From JAVKBW01 sp964352715 (GTDB taxonomy: Bacteria; Pseudomonadota; Alphaproteobacteria; UBA8366; Aestuariispiraceae): a stretch of DNA of 36,270 bases. How positions within the stretch are numbered: position 1 is the first letter of the stretch; the number at the start of each line of letters is the position of its first letter. Location: positions 1 through 36,270 of the forward strand of contig CAYGSU010000043.1 in assembly GCA_964352715.1 (NCBI GenBank), written 5' to 3'. The translations under genes and the position numbers were made by a program. Under the pieces are notes generated by a model that saw nothing but the letters and a program-made list of their open reading frames with translations, was not told where the DNA came from and searched no databases. Below, in pieces: positions 8,173 to 16,280 of the stretch.

Positions 8173-8988
8173 GTGAGAATTTACGCCCTTGTCGTGTACC
8201 TGTTCCTGTATATCCCGATCGGGATCATCGTGTTGTTCAGTTTCAATTCCGGTCGCCACGCCAGTGAATTCGTCGGCTTTTCGGTCAAATGGTACGGCAA
8301 GGCGCTGAACAATCCGTTTGTTATCGAGGCGCTGACGACCAGCCTGATCATCGCGCTGTCGGCGGCCTTCCTATCCAGTCTCATGGGCACGGCGGCCGCG
8401 CTGGCGCTGCAAAGGGTGCGCGGGCCGGTAAAGGTGCTGTTTGACGGGCTGATTTACGTCTCGATCATGGTTCCGGGTATTGTTATTGGCATTGCGACGC
8501 TGGTGGCGCTGGTCACGGTGTTCGATGTCGTCAACCCGGTGATCGAAACGTTCTGGGCGAAGGCCGAAGACGCGCCGAAACTGTCGCTCGGGTTTGCGTC
8601 GGTGATCGCGGCCCATACGCTTTTCACCATGTCCCTGGTCATCGTTATCGTCAGGGCGCGGATAGCGGGTATGGACAGGTCTCTGATCGAGGCCTCGGCC
8701 GACCTGTACGCGTCACCGTGGGGAACCTTCCGGCAGATAACCCTGCCGCAACTGTTCCCGGCGATCCTGGCCGGCTTTCTGCTGAGTTTCACGTTCAGCT
8801 TCGACGATTTCATCATCTCGTTCTTTGTCGCAGGGTCCAACACGACGCTTCCGGTCTATGTCTTTTCGTCCATCCGCCGGGGCATTACGCCGGAGGTGAA
8901 CGCCATCGGCACGATGGTGCTGGCGATCTCCCTGACATTGCTGATCGTCGCGCAGGTCATGCTCCAACGGGGGCGCCGTCGCGCCTGA
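8173..8988 (+). CDS. potC: Polyamine-type ABC transporter permease PotC
   Basis: A 271-residue permease partner of PotB with about six membrane helices, beginning YALVVYLFLYIPIGIIVLFS. The EAA loop reads EASADLYASPWGTFRQITLP and the segment SFDDFIISFF is typical of PotC/PotI. I choose GTG at 8173 because GAGGGG lies 6 nt upstream at the end of potB and translation then enters the first membrane helix directly. An in-frame ATG at 8146 inside potB would add nine residues (MFLSCEGPF) without a good ribosome site. With the ATPase, binding protein and PotB, this completes a four-gene importer. No terminator is evident before the following ABC-F gene. Confidence 0.9.
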   Translation: MRIYALVVYLFLYIPIGIIVLFSFNSGRHASEFVGFSVKWYGKALNNPFVIEALTTSLIIALSAAFLSSLMGTAAALALQRVRGPVKVLFDGLIYVSIMVPGIVIGIATLVALVTVFDVVNPVIETFWAKAEDAPKLSLGFASVIAAHTLFTMSLVIVIVRARIAGMDRSLIEASADLYASPWGTFRQITLPQLFPAILAGFLLSFTFSFDDFIISFFVAGSNTTLPVYVFSSIRRGITPEVNAIGTMVLAISLTLLIVAQVMLQRGRRRA

Positions 8989-9074
8989 TCCCTTGATGCT
9001 TGGTCTGGCGGCGGACGGGCAGGACTGATATGTATCCGGCCCTGAGTTGACCCCATTCCCCTGTGCGGAACATC

Positions 9075-10886
9075 ATGGCCCCACCGATCCTGATTCTGAC
9101 TGACATTCTGCTGAGCTTTGGCGGTGACCCGCTGCTGGAAGGCGCTGGCATTCAGGTCTCTGCAGGCGACCGGATCTGCCTTGTCGGGCGCAACGGGTCC
9201 GGCAAATCGACAATGCTGAAAATCGTTGCCGGCATGATCGACTTCGACGCCGGCGATCGCTTCGTACAGCCGGGCACTACGGTGCGTTACCTGCCGCAGG
9301 AACCCGATCTTTCCGGCTACGAAACGGTGCTGGACTACGTCAAGGCCGGGCTGGACGAGGTCGCCGACCCGTACCGCGCCTCCTATTTGCTGGAGGAACT
9401 GGGTCTGCCGGAGACGCTGGGCACGAAAACCCTGTCAGGCGGCGAGAAGCGCCGCGCCGCGCTGGCCCGGGCGATTGCGCCGAAGCCGGATATTCTGCTG
9501 CTTGACGAACCGACCAACCATCTCGACCTGCCGGCCATCGCCTGGCTGGAAGAGGAACTGAAAGCGATGCGCTCGGCGATTGTCTTCGTCAGCCACGACC
9601 GTCGCTTCCTGTCGCATCTGTCGAAATCCGTTGTCTGGCTTGATCGCGGCAAGGCGCGGCGGCTCGACAGGGGGTTTGACGAGTTCGAGGACTGGCGGGA
9701 CGGCATTCTGGAGCAGGAAATCGAGGAACGCCGCAAGCTGGACCAGAAAATCGCCAGCGAAATGGAATGGCGCAACAAGGGCGTTACCGCCCGGCGCAAG
9801 CGCAACATGGGGCGACTACGGGCGCTGATGGACCTGCGCACGGAACGCAAAAGCCAGAAACACGCCGTCTCCAGCGCAAAAATGAGCCAGACCGAGGGCC
9901 AGCAGGCCGGTAAAAAGGTCATCGAAGCCTATAAGGTGTCGAAGAGCTTCGGCGAGACCCTGATTGTCGAGGACTTTTCTACCGTCGTTAAGCGCGGTGA
10001 TCGGGTCGGTCTTGTCGGGCCGAACGGTGCAGGCAAGACGACGATCCTGAAAATGCTGATCGGCGAAATGGAGCCCGATGCCGGGACGGTGAAATGCGCC
10101 AAGACCATCGATATGGCGGTGATGGATCAGGGCCGCGAAAGCCTGCACCGCGATACCTCGCTGTCGGCAGCGCTGACCGGCGGCACGGCCGATACGGTGG
10201 TCATCAACGGTCAGCCGCGCCATGTGCACAGCGTGATGAAGGATTTCCTGTTCTCACCGTCTCAGGCGCGTACGCCGATCGGCGAACTGTCGGGCGGGGA
10301 ACGCGGCCGGCTGATGCTGGCGCGGGCTCTGGTAAAACCGTCCAACCTGCTGGTGCTGGACGAACCGACCAACGACCTCGATCTGGAAACCCTCGACGTG
10401 CTGCAGGAAATGCTGGCCGACTATCAGGGCACGGTGCTGCTGGTCAGCCATGACCGGGATTTTCTCGACCGGGTGGCCAGTTCCGTCATCGCCTATGAGG
10501 GCGAGGGGCGGTGGATCGACTATGCCGGTGGCTATTCCGATATGCTGGCGCAGGGCGGCGGAACGTGGCTGAAGGACGAAGACGCCACGAAAGCGTCGGT
10601 GAAGAAAGCCAAGCCGAAATCGGTCGAAAAAGCGTCGAAAAAGACCGTGAAACTGTCCTACAAGGACAAATTCGCGCTGGAAACCCTGCCGGGCGAAATT
10701 GCGGCGCTGGAAGGCCGGATCAAAAATCTGGTCGCGGTGCTGGCCGACCCGACGCTCTACACCAGCGATACCGATGCGTTCCGAAAGGCCAGCGCCGACC
10801 TTGAAGCCGCCAAGGCAGACCTCGCTGAAAAGGAAGAGGAATGGCTGCGCGTCGAAATTCTGCGGGAGGAAATGGAGCAGGCGTGA
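9075..10886 (+). CDS. uup: ABC-F family ATPase, Uup type
   Basis: A 603-residue soluble protein with two ABC domains and no membrane segment. Domain 1 has Walker A GRNGSGKST (38-46), signature LSGGEKRRAALARAI and Walker B ILLLDEPTNHLDLP; domain 2 has GPNGAGKTT, LSGGERGRLMLARAL and LLVLDEPTNDLDLE. A charged linker (about 220-290) joins them. The C-terminal ~75 residues form a predicted coiled coil (ALETLPGEIAALEGRIKNL) matching the Uup C-terminal domain, which binds DNA or ribosomes in studied members. ABC-F proteins act at the ribosomal E site; Uup also affects transposon precise excision and stalled-ribosome rescue. ATG at 9075 has GGAA just upstream; GTG at 9063 is an alternative. The end overlaps the next gene by GTGA. 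Confidence 0.9.
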   Translation: MAPPILILTDILLSFGGDPLLEGAGIQVSAGDRICLVGRNGSGKSTMLKIVAGMIDFDAGDRFVQPGTTVRYLPQEPDLSGYETVLDYVKAGLDEVADPYRASYLLEELGLPETLGTKTLSGGEKRRAALARAIAPKPDILLLDEPTNHLDLPAIAWLEEELKAMRSAIVFVSHDRRFLSHLSKSVVWLDRGKARRLDRGFDEFEDWRDGILEQEIEERRKLDQKIASEMEWRNKGVTARRKRNMGRLRALMDLRTERKSQKHAVSSAKMSQTEGQQAGKKVIEAYKVSKSFGETLIVEDFSTVVKRGDRVGLVGPNGAGKTTILKMLIGEMEPDAGTVKCAKTIDMAVMDQGRESLHRDTSLSAALTGGTADTVVINGQPRHVHSVMKDFLFSPSQARTPIGELSGGERGRLMLARALVKPSNLLVLDEPTNDLDLETLDVLQEMLADYQGTVLLVSHDRDFLDRVASSVIAYEGEGRWIDYAGGYSDMLAQGGGTWLKDEDATKASVKKAKPKSVEKASKKTVKLSYKDKFALETLPGEIAALEGRIKNLVAVLADPTLYTSDTDAFRKASADLEAAKADLAEKEEEWLRVEILREEMEQA

Positions 10887-11977
10887 GCATCGTCAGGTTC
10901 GATATCTGGGATTTCAGACCGCCCTATCGCGACGGCTCCTATGTTATGTCGCATGTCGTTCTAACCTCCGGTCTCGGGCGTATCATCTCGGTTACGCTTG
11001 CAGATGGAACAACCGGCCTGGGTGAGGTGGTGTTCAGCCCGACAAGTACGGAAGCCGACCGTCAGGCGCAAATTGATAGGGAACAACTTCGTCTTGCGCC
11101 GCTGCTTGGGCAACCCGTCGATGCAATGTTGTCGCTGGCGGAATCGGTTCGGGGCGAAGGCAAGATCGCACGGGGCGTTGCGTTCGGTATGGAAACCGCT
11201 GCCATGGATGCGTTGGCAAAACAGCACAACGAAAGCCTGACGGTGGCGCTAGGTGGCGAGATGGGTCGTGCCCTGCCGAACTACTTCTCGATATCGGAAC
11301 GCAGTCCGGACCGGGTGAAGGCCAGGATGGCGTTATCGAAGCAGGCCAGGGTGGTGCAGTTAAAAGTTGGTGTCGGGTCGCTGCAAGATGACCGTGAGCA
11401 AATTGCCGCCGTGCTGTCGCAGCTTGATCCGGAGCAGGTGTTTCTTGCCGATACGAATGGCGGTTGGCAGGTCGAAGACGCTGTGAACGTGATCCAAGAT
11501 TTCAATGATCCGCGGTTGATCTGGGAAGAGCCGTGCAAGACCTATGAGGAAAATATCGAGGTCGCCAACCGGTCGGGCGCGCCTGTGATGGTGGATCAAT
11601 GCGTCAGCGACGAAGCGGTGGCCATGAGGGCGATAGAGGAGGGACGGGCAGCGGCGGTCTGCATCAAGCCGGCTTTCCTGGGTGGTGTCAGCGTTGCCCG
11701 CCGGGTGCGCGACCGATGCAATGAAGCCGGCATGAAAATGCGGATTGACGGACCGTGGTGCGGCGATATCGCAAACGCGGCTATCCTGCATCTGGCGGCT
11801 GGTGCGGATCCGGATCTGCTGCTGTCGACCTGTGATCTTCGCGAACCCCTGCTGATCGAGCCGGACCTTGAAGGTGTTATTGAGTCAGGGGGAATGCTGT
11901 CGCCGCCGGCGGGTCCCGGTCTCGGCATCACTGCAGACAAAGCCAGGCTGGGCAAGCCTGCTGTCGTGATTTCATAA
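10883..11977 (+). CDS. Mandelate racemase/muconate lactonizing enzyme family protein
   Basis: A 364-residue enolase-superfamily enzyme: N-terminal capping domain to about residue 125, then a TIM barrel. Probable Mg ligands are D190 (ADTNGGW), E215/E216 (WEEPC) and D238 (MVDQC). K161 (VQLKVG) and K262 (CIKPA) are placed as the facing acid/base lysines. The usual KxK motif reads QLK here, and the barrel end DGPWCGDIANAA resembles members acting on proline derivatives such as cis-3-hydroxyproline dehydratase or hydroxyproline-betaine epimerase; this assignment is tentative. The GTG start overlaps the uup stop (GTGA at 10883-10886) and has a GGAGG motif upstream, so translation is likely coupled. 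The stop overlaps the end of the opposing gene by six bases. Confidence 0.85.
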   Translation: MSIVRFDIWDFRPPYRDGSYVMSHVVLTSGLGRIISVTLADGTTGLGEVVFSPTSTEADRQAQIDREQLRLAPLLGQPVDAMLSLAESVRGEGKIARGVAFGMETAAMDALAKQHNESLTVALGGEMGRALPNYFSISERSPDRVKARMALSKQARVVQLKVGVGSLQDDREQIAAVLSQLDPEQVFLADTNGGWQVEDAVNVIQDFNDPRLIWEEPCKTYEENIEVANRSGAPVMVDQCVSDEAVAMRAIEEGRAAAVCIKPAFLGGVSVARRVRDRCNEAGMKMRIDGPWCGDIANAAILHLAAGADPDLLLSTCDLREPLLIEPDLEGVIESGGMLSPPAGPGLGITADKARLGKPAVVIS

Positions 11978-12715
11978 GGTTCCCCTGTCCAGCAATTTTC
12001 GGCAAAGAAGCAGCATTTCCGCCTTTCCGCGATGACCGGCGAGACTGTCGCACAGATTGAGGGCGGCAGGCGGCACCGGGCTTTCGCGCTTCAGGATATC
12101 CAGCGCCGGGCCGCCACCAGCCTGCACCGCATCGATGACCACAGGGCTGAGCGCGCCGGCCTGTTCGATCACGCCGAACCCGGCCAGGCTGTGCAGCGCG
12201 CCGATCAGTTTCGGCCCGACAATCTGCGGCGCGATAAAGGCGGGGTCGACCCGGTCGATGATACGTTGTGTGGTGTGGATCAGGAAGGGCAGGACAGCGC
12301 CGTCCTTTTCGAAGCAGCAGACCGCATTGTGAATGTTACGCCGCGCCCGCAGTTTTCCCTCCTTGTCGGCCTCGACCCAGATTTCCTGCCCGAAACAGGC
12401 CGGTTCGCCCTGCGGCAGGGTGAAAGCCTCGGCGGAGAGGACCAGCACATCGGCATCGCACCAGACGACGCGCTGATAATCGCCGCCCGCCAGTGCGTCG
12501 CGGGCCAGCAGCAGCCGGGCGAGATCGGCCGCGACCGGCGGTCTTGCCGCTGTCTTTTCACGGTACCAATCGGGCAGCAGGTCGAAAGCCTCGTTGCCGA
12601 TGAAGCGATAGTCGAAATCATGGCGCGCGGCCCAGGCTTTGACCGTGTTGCAGCACAGGCCGATCCAGCCGTCCAGCCGGGCGGGATCGTGCGATTGCAG
12701 AACCAGGGTGCGCAT
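11972..12715 (-). CDS. Glycosyltransferase-like protein (GT-A fold, DxD motif)
   Basis: A 247-residue soluble protein of uncertain function. It starts MRTLVLQSHD, has a W-rich helix (NTVKAWAARHDFDYRFIG) and then ARLLLARDALAGGDYQRVVWCDADVLVL, where D87-A-D89 matches the metal/nucleotide-sugar DxD motif of GT-A enzymes of the GT8/GT34-like kind. The preceding conserved K and the DLAR helix fit that pattern. The C-terminal half is less recognisable. There is no signal peptide or membrane segment, so it probably acts in the cytoplasm or at the inner face. It is the last gene of a minus-strand set after xth and a GFA-family gene, beginning only 8 bp after the latter. The acceptor and sugar are unknown. 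Confidence 0.6.
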   Translation of the reverse strand: MRTLVLQSHDPARLDGWIGLCCNTVKAWAARHDFDYRFIGNEAFDLLPDWYREKTAARPPVAADLARLLLARDALAGGDYQRVVWCDADVLVLSAEAFTLPQGEPACFGQEIWVEADKEGKLRARRNIHNAVCCFEKDGAVLPFLIHTTQRIIDRVDPAFIAPQIVGPKLIGALHSLAGFGVIEQAGALSPVVIDAVQAGGGPALDILKRESPVPPAALNLCDSLAGHRGKAEMLLLCRKLLDRGTL

Positions 12716-12723
12716 GGCCGGTT

Positions 12724-13149
12724 TCAGGCTTCGTCGCTGTCGTCAGCGCGGTCCGGCAGATGCGCATCCAGCACCAGCCAGGGCAGGCGGCTTTCGGTAT
12801 AGATGTGGCTGTCGGCGGCGATGTCTTCGGGACGGTCGAGCGTCGCCAGGGTGATATCGATCGTGCCGGGAAATCTGAATGTTTTGAAGGTAACCGGGGT
12901 GCCGCAGTTGGCGCAGTTTCCGCGTTCGCCGTGATCGGAAGATTTGTATATTTTCAATGGCTTGCCGGTCAACTCTAAAGTATCTTCCGGAACCGTGAAC
13001 CAGGTGACGACGACCGCACCGGCGGCCCGGCGGCACATCGCGCAATGGCAGTGGATGACATCGCCCTCGAACGGAAACGGCACCCTGTAGGTTACCTCGC
13101 CGCACAGGCAATGGCCGGTCAGGATGCGTCTATCGGCGTCACCGGTCAT
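12724..13149 (-). CDS. GFA-family (glutathione-dependent formaldehyde-activating-like) protein
   Basis: A 141-residue zinc-binding protein of the GFA/CENP-V family. The cysteine ligands are in CLCGEV, CHCAMCRR and CANCG, the standard pattern for a structural and a catalytic Zn site. Gfa was described as speeding addition of glutathione to formaldehyde, but most family members have no proven reaction, so the name is a family label only. ATG at 13149 overlaps the xth stop as ATGA, making translational coupling likely; a GTG at 13170 inside xth would extend it by seven residues. It is followed after 8 bp by the glycosyltransferase-like gene. Confidence 0.85.
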   Translation of the reverse strand: MTGDADRRILTGHCLCGEVTYRVPFPFEGDVIHCHCAMCRRAAGAVVVTWFTVPEDTLELTGKPLKIYKSSDHGERGNCANCGTPVTFKTFRFPGTIDITLATLDRPEDIAADSHIYTESRLPWLVLDAHLPDRADDSDEA

Positions 13150-13928
13150 GCCGCGTCTGACAATTCGCACCAGACCGGGGTGTGGTCCGAGGGTTTTTCC
13201 TTACCGCGTGGTGTCTTGTCGATTTCACAGCCGGTCAGACGGTCGGCGGCCTGCGGCGACAGCAGCAGGTGGTCGATGCGCAGGCCTTCATCCTTCTGCC
13301 AGCGCCCCTGCACGTAGTCCCAGTAGGAATACTGGTGTTTCGCGGTCGGGTGCAGGGCTTTCCAGGCTTCTGTCAGGCCAAGATTGAGCAGGGCGCGGAA
13401 GCGGGCCCGGCTTTCCGGCAGGCACAAAGCGTCATCGACCCATTTTTCCGGGTCGTAGACGTCGTCGTCGGTCGGCACGATGTTGTAGTCGCCGCCCAGC
13501 ACCGTCGGCAGTTCCTTCGGCAGGATTGTGTCGGCGACATGATCGCGCAGCCGTTCCATCCATTTCAGCTTGTAGGGCAGTTTCGGTCCGTCGGTCGGGT
13601 TGCCGTTCGGCAGATAGATCGAGGCGACGCGCACGCCCTTGACCGTGCCTTCGATATAACGCGCCTGGTCGTCGTCCTTGTCGCCGGGCAGGCCGCAGAC
13701 CACGTCGTCGATTGCATGTTTCGAGAGGATGGCGACGCCGTTATAGGATTTCTGGCCATGAATAGCGGCCTTGTAGCCGAGGCCGGAGAGTTCCAGTTCC
13801 GGGAAATTCTCGTCCTGGCACTTGGTTTCCTGCAGCAGACAGACGTCCGGGCCGGCAGCTTCCAGCCATTCCAGCACATTGTCCAGCCGGGCGCGCAGAG
13901 AATTGACGTTGAAGGTGGCGATACGCAT
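13146..13928 (-). CDS. xth: Exodeoxyribonuclease III
   Basis: A 260-residue AP endonuclease and 3'-5' exonuclease of base excision repair (exonuclease III family, EEP fold). Active-site elements are all present: N7 in IATFNVNSLRARL, E34 in LLQETK, the GGDYNIVP Asp/Asn pair near residue 150, DEGLRIDHLLLS and the catalytic His in SDHTPVW near the end. Length equals that of typical bacterial Xth. AAGGAAAGAG lies upstream of the ATG. The gene is first in a minus-strand set with a GFA-family and a glycosyltransferase-like gene, and is divergent from an NTF2-like gene across 172 bp. Confidence 0.95.
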   Translation of the reverse strand: MRIATFNVNSLRARLDNVLEWLEAAGPDVCLLQETKCQDENFPELELSGLGYKAAIHGQKSYNGVAILSKHAIDDVVCGLPGDKDDDQARYIEGTVKGVRVASIYLPNGNPTDGPKLPYKLKWMERLRDHVADTILPKELPTVLGGDYNIVPTDDDVYDPEKWVDDALCLPESRARFRALLNLGLTEAWKALHPTAKHQYSYWDYVQGRWQKDEGLRIDHLLLSPQAADRLTGCEIDKTPRGKEKPSDHTPVWCELSDAA

Positions 13929-13995
13929 TTACTAGTCTCTTTCCTTATCCGTTCAGAATACCCTTAAACGTCAGTCGGTACTTTATATGATAGTA

Positions 13996-14012
13996 GCCGG
14001 GTGCTGCCCGGC
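13996..14012. repeat. Short perfect stem-loop between divergent genes
   Basis: GCCGGG (13996-14001) and CCCGGC (14007-14012) pair around TGCTG in the xth/NTF2 intergenic region. No T tract follows on either strand, so it is not a standard terminator. It might be an operator or untranslated-region structure. Confidence 0.35.
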
Positions 14013-14100
14013 AATCCAGAGAAGCGATGGCGGTTTGATGGTGTGAGCGGAAGATCATCCGGGATAAAACCGCAACTTGATTAAGTAAGGAGATCGTCCG

Positions 14101-14466
14101 ATGGCGAAACGTCACGACCTGCGCCAGCGATATATCGACGGCTGGTATGAAAAGGATGTCGACAAGCTCGTTTCATCGATTGCCCCCGGATTCATCTTCG
14201 ACGACCCGGCGGAACCGCACCCTGTCACAGCTGATAATTTCACCGGTTACATTGAGAGGTGGTATCGCCGCACCGAGGAAGCAGGGGCTGCCAACGAGTG
14301 GGTTCTGAGAGACGAGGTCCGGCAGGATCGCGATGGCGTGCTGATCGATTGGGAACAGTGGGAGCTCGTCGGTACCGATCTGAGCGGCATGGCGGTCATC
14401 AGGACATCAGACGATGGCGTCCTGCTGGAGCGGATTACCTATTTCGACCGCCATCTGCGGGTTTGA
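14101..14466 (+). CDS. NTF2-like/SnoaL-like domain protein
   Basis: A 121-residue single-domain protein with the pattern of the NTF2-like alpha+beta barrel: an opening helix (HDLRQRYIDGWYEKDVDKLV), then SIAPGFIFDDPAEPHPVTADNF, and closing strands ending LLERITYFDRHLRV. Folds of this kind include small hydrolases, isomerases and ligand-binding proteins; nothing here fixes a reaction. A strong AAGGAG lies 8 nt before the ATG. It stands alone, facing erpA with a 34-bp gap. Confidence 0.7.
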   Translation: MAKRHDLRQRYIDGWYEKDVDKLVSSIAPGFIFDDPAEPHPVTADNFTGYIERWYRRTEEAGAANEWVLRDEVRQDRDGVLIDWEQWELVGTDLSGMAVIRTSDDGVLLERITYFDRHLRV

Positions 14467-14500
14467 TCGCCGTATTTCGGCGTGGATACGGATTGTACGG

Positions 14501-14887
14501 TCAGATTGAGAAGGACGTACCGCAGCCGCAGGAGGACGAGGCGTTCGGGTTGTTGACCGCAAAATAGGCGCCGACAAGTTCATCCTTGAAATCGACTTCC
14601 GAGCCGGCCAGCAGATCAAGCGACGCATCGTCGGTGACGACCTTCACGCCGTCGCGCTCGAAGACCTTGTCTTCCGGTGCGGTCTTGCTGTCGAAGCTGA
14701 AGCCGTACTGAAAGCCCGAACAGCCGCCGCCGGACACCGTGATCCGCAGCATCAACCCGTCATCGCCCTCGGCCTCGATCAGCTTTGCGAGGCGTTTGGC
14801 GGCGGATTCGGAAATATTCAGAACACGGTCGGCCGCGTCCTTGTCCGGTTCGCCGAAAGGGTCGAATGGGTCAATCGTGTCGGGCAT
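14501..14887 (-). CDS. erpA: Iron-sulfur cluster insertion protein ErpA
   Basis: A 128-residue A-type Fe-S carrier. The three cluster-binding cysteines are in GGGCSGFQYGF and SSCGCGTSF, and the fold segment LMLRITVSGG is typical. It passes 4Fe-4S or 2Fe-2S clusters to apo-enzymes. An acidic N-terminal extension of about 20 residues (DPFDPFGEPDKDAADR) precedes the conserved domain. It is divergent from dgt, the standard arrangement in Alphaproteobacteria, which supports ErpA over IscA. AGAGGA lies 5 nt upstream of the ATG and a plausible sigma-70 promoter is at 14926-14953. Confidence 0.93.
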   Translation of the reverse strand: MPDTIDPFDPFGEPDKDAADRVLNISESAAKRLAKLIEAEGDDGLMLRITVSGGGCSGFQYGFSFDSKTAPEDKVFERDGVKVVTDDASLDLLAGSEVDFKDELVGAYFAVNNPNASSSCGCGTSFSI

Positions 14888-14905
14888 GAAATCCTCTTGG
14901 TTCGG

Positions 14906-14918
14906 GTGTTTCGAACAC
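14906..14918. promoter_or_regulatory. 13-bp palindrome near the erpA transcription start
   Basis: GTGTT-TCG-AACAC lies between the putative erpA -10 element and the ATG, about where transcription would begin. A repressor bound there would block erpA. No regulator is identified. Confidence 0.3.
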
Positions 14919-14925
14919 GCCTCTG

Positions 14926-14953
14926 TATGTAAGCGGTTTGTTCACGAAGTCAA
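14926..14953 (-). promoter_or_regulatory. Candidate sigma-70 promoter of erpA
   Basis: On the minus strand TTGACT (rc of 14948-14953) is followed by a 16-nt spacer and TACATA (rc of 14926-14931). The expected transcript start is about 30 nt upstream of the erpA ATG. Confidence 0.5.
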
Positions 14954-15080
14954 TGTAACACACATTCCGGCTGCGATACATGCATTCGCGGCAAAGGCCT
15001 TTTGCGGCAAGGCTTCAAAATAGACCGAAACCGCAGCGGATTGTTGCGAATCCGGGCGTTTGCTTGTACCTGTCCGCCCC

Positions 15081-16280
15081 ATGATGGCCATTCCCGCCGA
15101 CCCGATGAATGATTCCCGCGCCCCCTTCGCGACGAAGTGGGAAGAAAGCCGCGGCCGGCTGCATCCGGAACAGCCTTCGGCGACCAGAACGCCCTATCAG
15201 CGCGACCGTGACCGCATCATCCACTCAGCCGCCTTCCGCCGCTTGATGCACAAGACCCAGGTGTTTGTCGCGCCTGAGACCGATCATTTCCGTACACGGC
15301 TGACCCATTCGCTGGAAGTCTCGCAGATCGCCCGGTCGATGGCGCGCACCCTGCATGTCGACGAGGACCTGACCGAGGCCGTCGCCCTGTCGCATGACCT
15401 TGGTCACCCGCCGTTCGGCCATTCCGGCGAGGATGCGCTGGACGAAATGATGCGGCCGTACGGCGGTTTCGACCACAACGATCAGGCCTTGCGCGTCGTG
15501 GTGCTGCTGGAAGCGCGCTATCCGACACATGACGGGCTGAACCTGACCTGGGAAACGCTGGAAGGGCTGGTGAAGCATAACGGGCCGCTTTTGAGTGTTG
15601 CTGGCGGGCCGGAGACCCTGCCGCCAACCATCGCAGCCTACAATACACTGCATGACCTCGACCTTGCGGCCTATGCAGGGCTGGAAGCACAGCTCGCGGC
15701 ATTGGCCGACGATATCGCCTACAATCACCATGACATGGATGACGGGCTGCGCAGCGGGTTATTCACGCTGTCTCAGGTATCGAAAGCCGTTCCGCATGTC
15801 GGCGAGACCTTTGCGAAAGTGCAGGAAGACTTTCCCGGTATCGAAGAGCCGCGCCTGATCGGAGAAGGCGTGCGCCGGCTGATCGGCGACATGGTCGGCG
15901 ATGTCGTGGCCGAAACCGAATCCCGGTTGCAGAAACTGTGTCCGGCGCGGGTGCGCGATATCCGGCTCGCCGGGCAGCCGATGGTGGCGTTTTCACCGGC
16001 GATGCGCGACCGGGAAAAAGCGTTGAAGGGTTTCCTGTTCGAGAATATGTATCGCAACCCGGCGGTTAACCCGGAACGCGACCGGGGACAGTCGGTGGTC
16101 CGCATTCTGTTCGAAACCTTCATGACCGACCCGGAAAAGATGCCGGACCAGTGGCGCGATGCCTGCCGCGATGAAGCGGAGCAGGATCGGGCACGGGTTG
16201 TTTCGGACTATATCGCCGGGATGACGGATCGGTATGCGACACGGCAGGTAAAGCGTATATTTGGAGACGACAAAATATGA
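15081..16280 (+). CDS. dgt: dGTP triphosphohydrolase-like protein (dGTPase)
   Basis: A 399-residue HD-domain hydrolase of the dGTPase family, which splits dNTPs to nucleoside and triphosphate. The N-terminal RDRDRIIHSAAFRRLMHKTQ is the family hallmark. HD-domain metal ligands are in TRLTHSLEVSQIA and SHDLGHPPFGHSGE, with a later DDIAYNHHDMDDGL motif providing the last Asp. Most alphaproteobacterial proteins of this clade are annotated as dGTPase-like and their nucleotide preference is not known. Start choice is uncertain: ATG at 15081, ATG at 15105 and TTG at 15060 are in frame and none has a good SD. The gene overlaps argS by ATGA (16277-16280), consistent with one operon. Confidence 0.92.
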   Translation: MMAIPADPMNDSRAPFATKWEESRGRLHPEQPSATRTPYQRDRDRIIHSAAFRRLMHKTQVFVAPETDHFRTRLTHSLEVSQIARSMARTLHVDEDLTEAVALSHDLGHPPFGHSGEDALDEMMRPYGGFDHNDQALRVVVLLEARYPTHDGLNLTWETLEGLVKHNGPLLSVAGGPETLPPTIAAYNTLHDLDLAAYAGLEAQLAALADDIAYNHHDMDDGLRSGLFTLSQVSKAVPHVGETFAKVQEDFPGIEEPRLIGEGVRRLIGDMVGDVVAETESRLQKLCPARVRDIRLAGQPMVAFSPAMRDREKALKGFLFENMYRNPAVNPERDRGQSVVRILFETFMTDPEKMPDQWRDACRDEAEQDRARVVSDYIAGMTDRYATRQVKRIFGDDKI

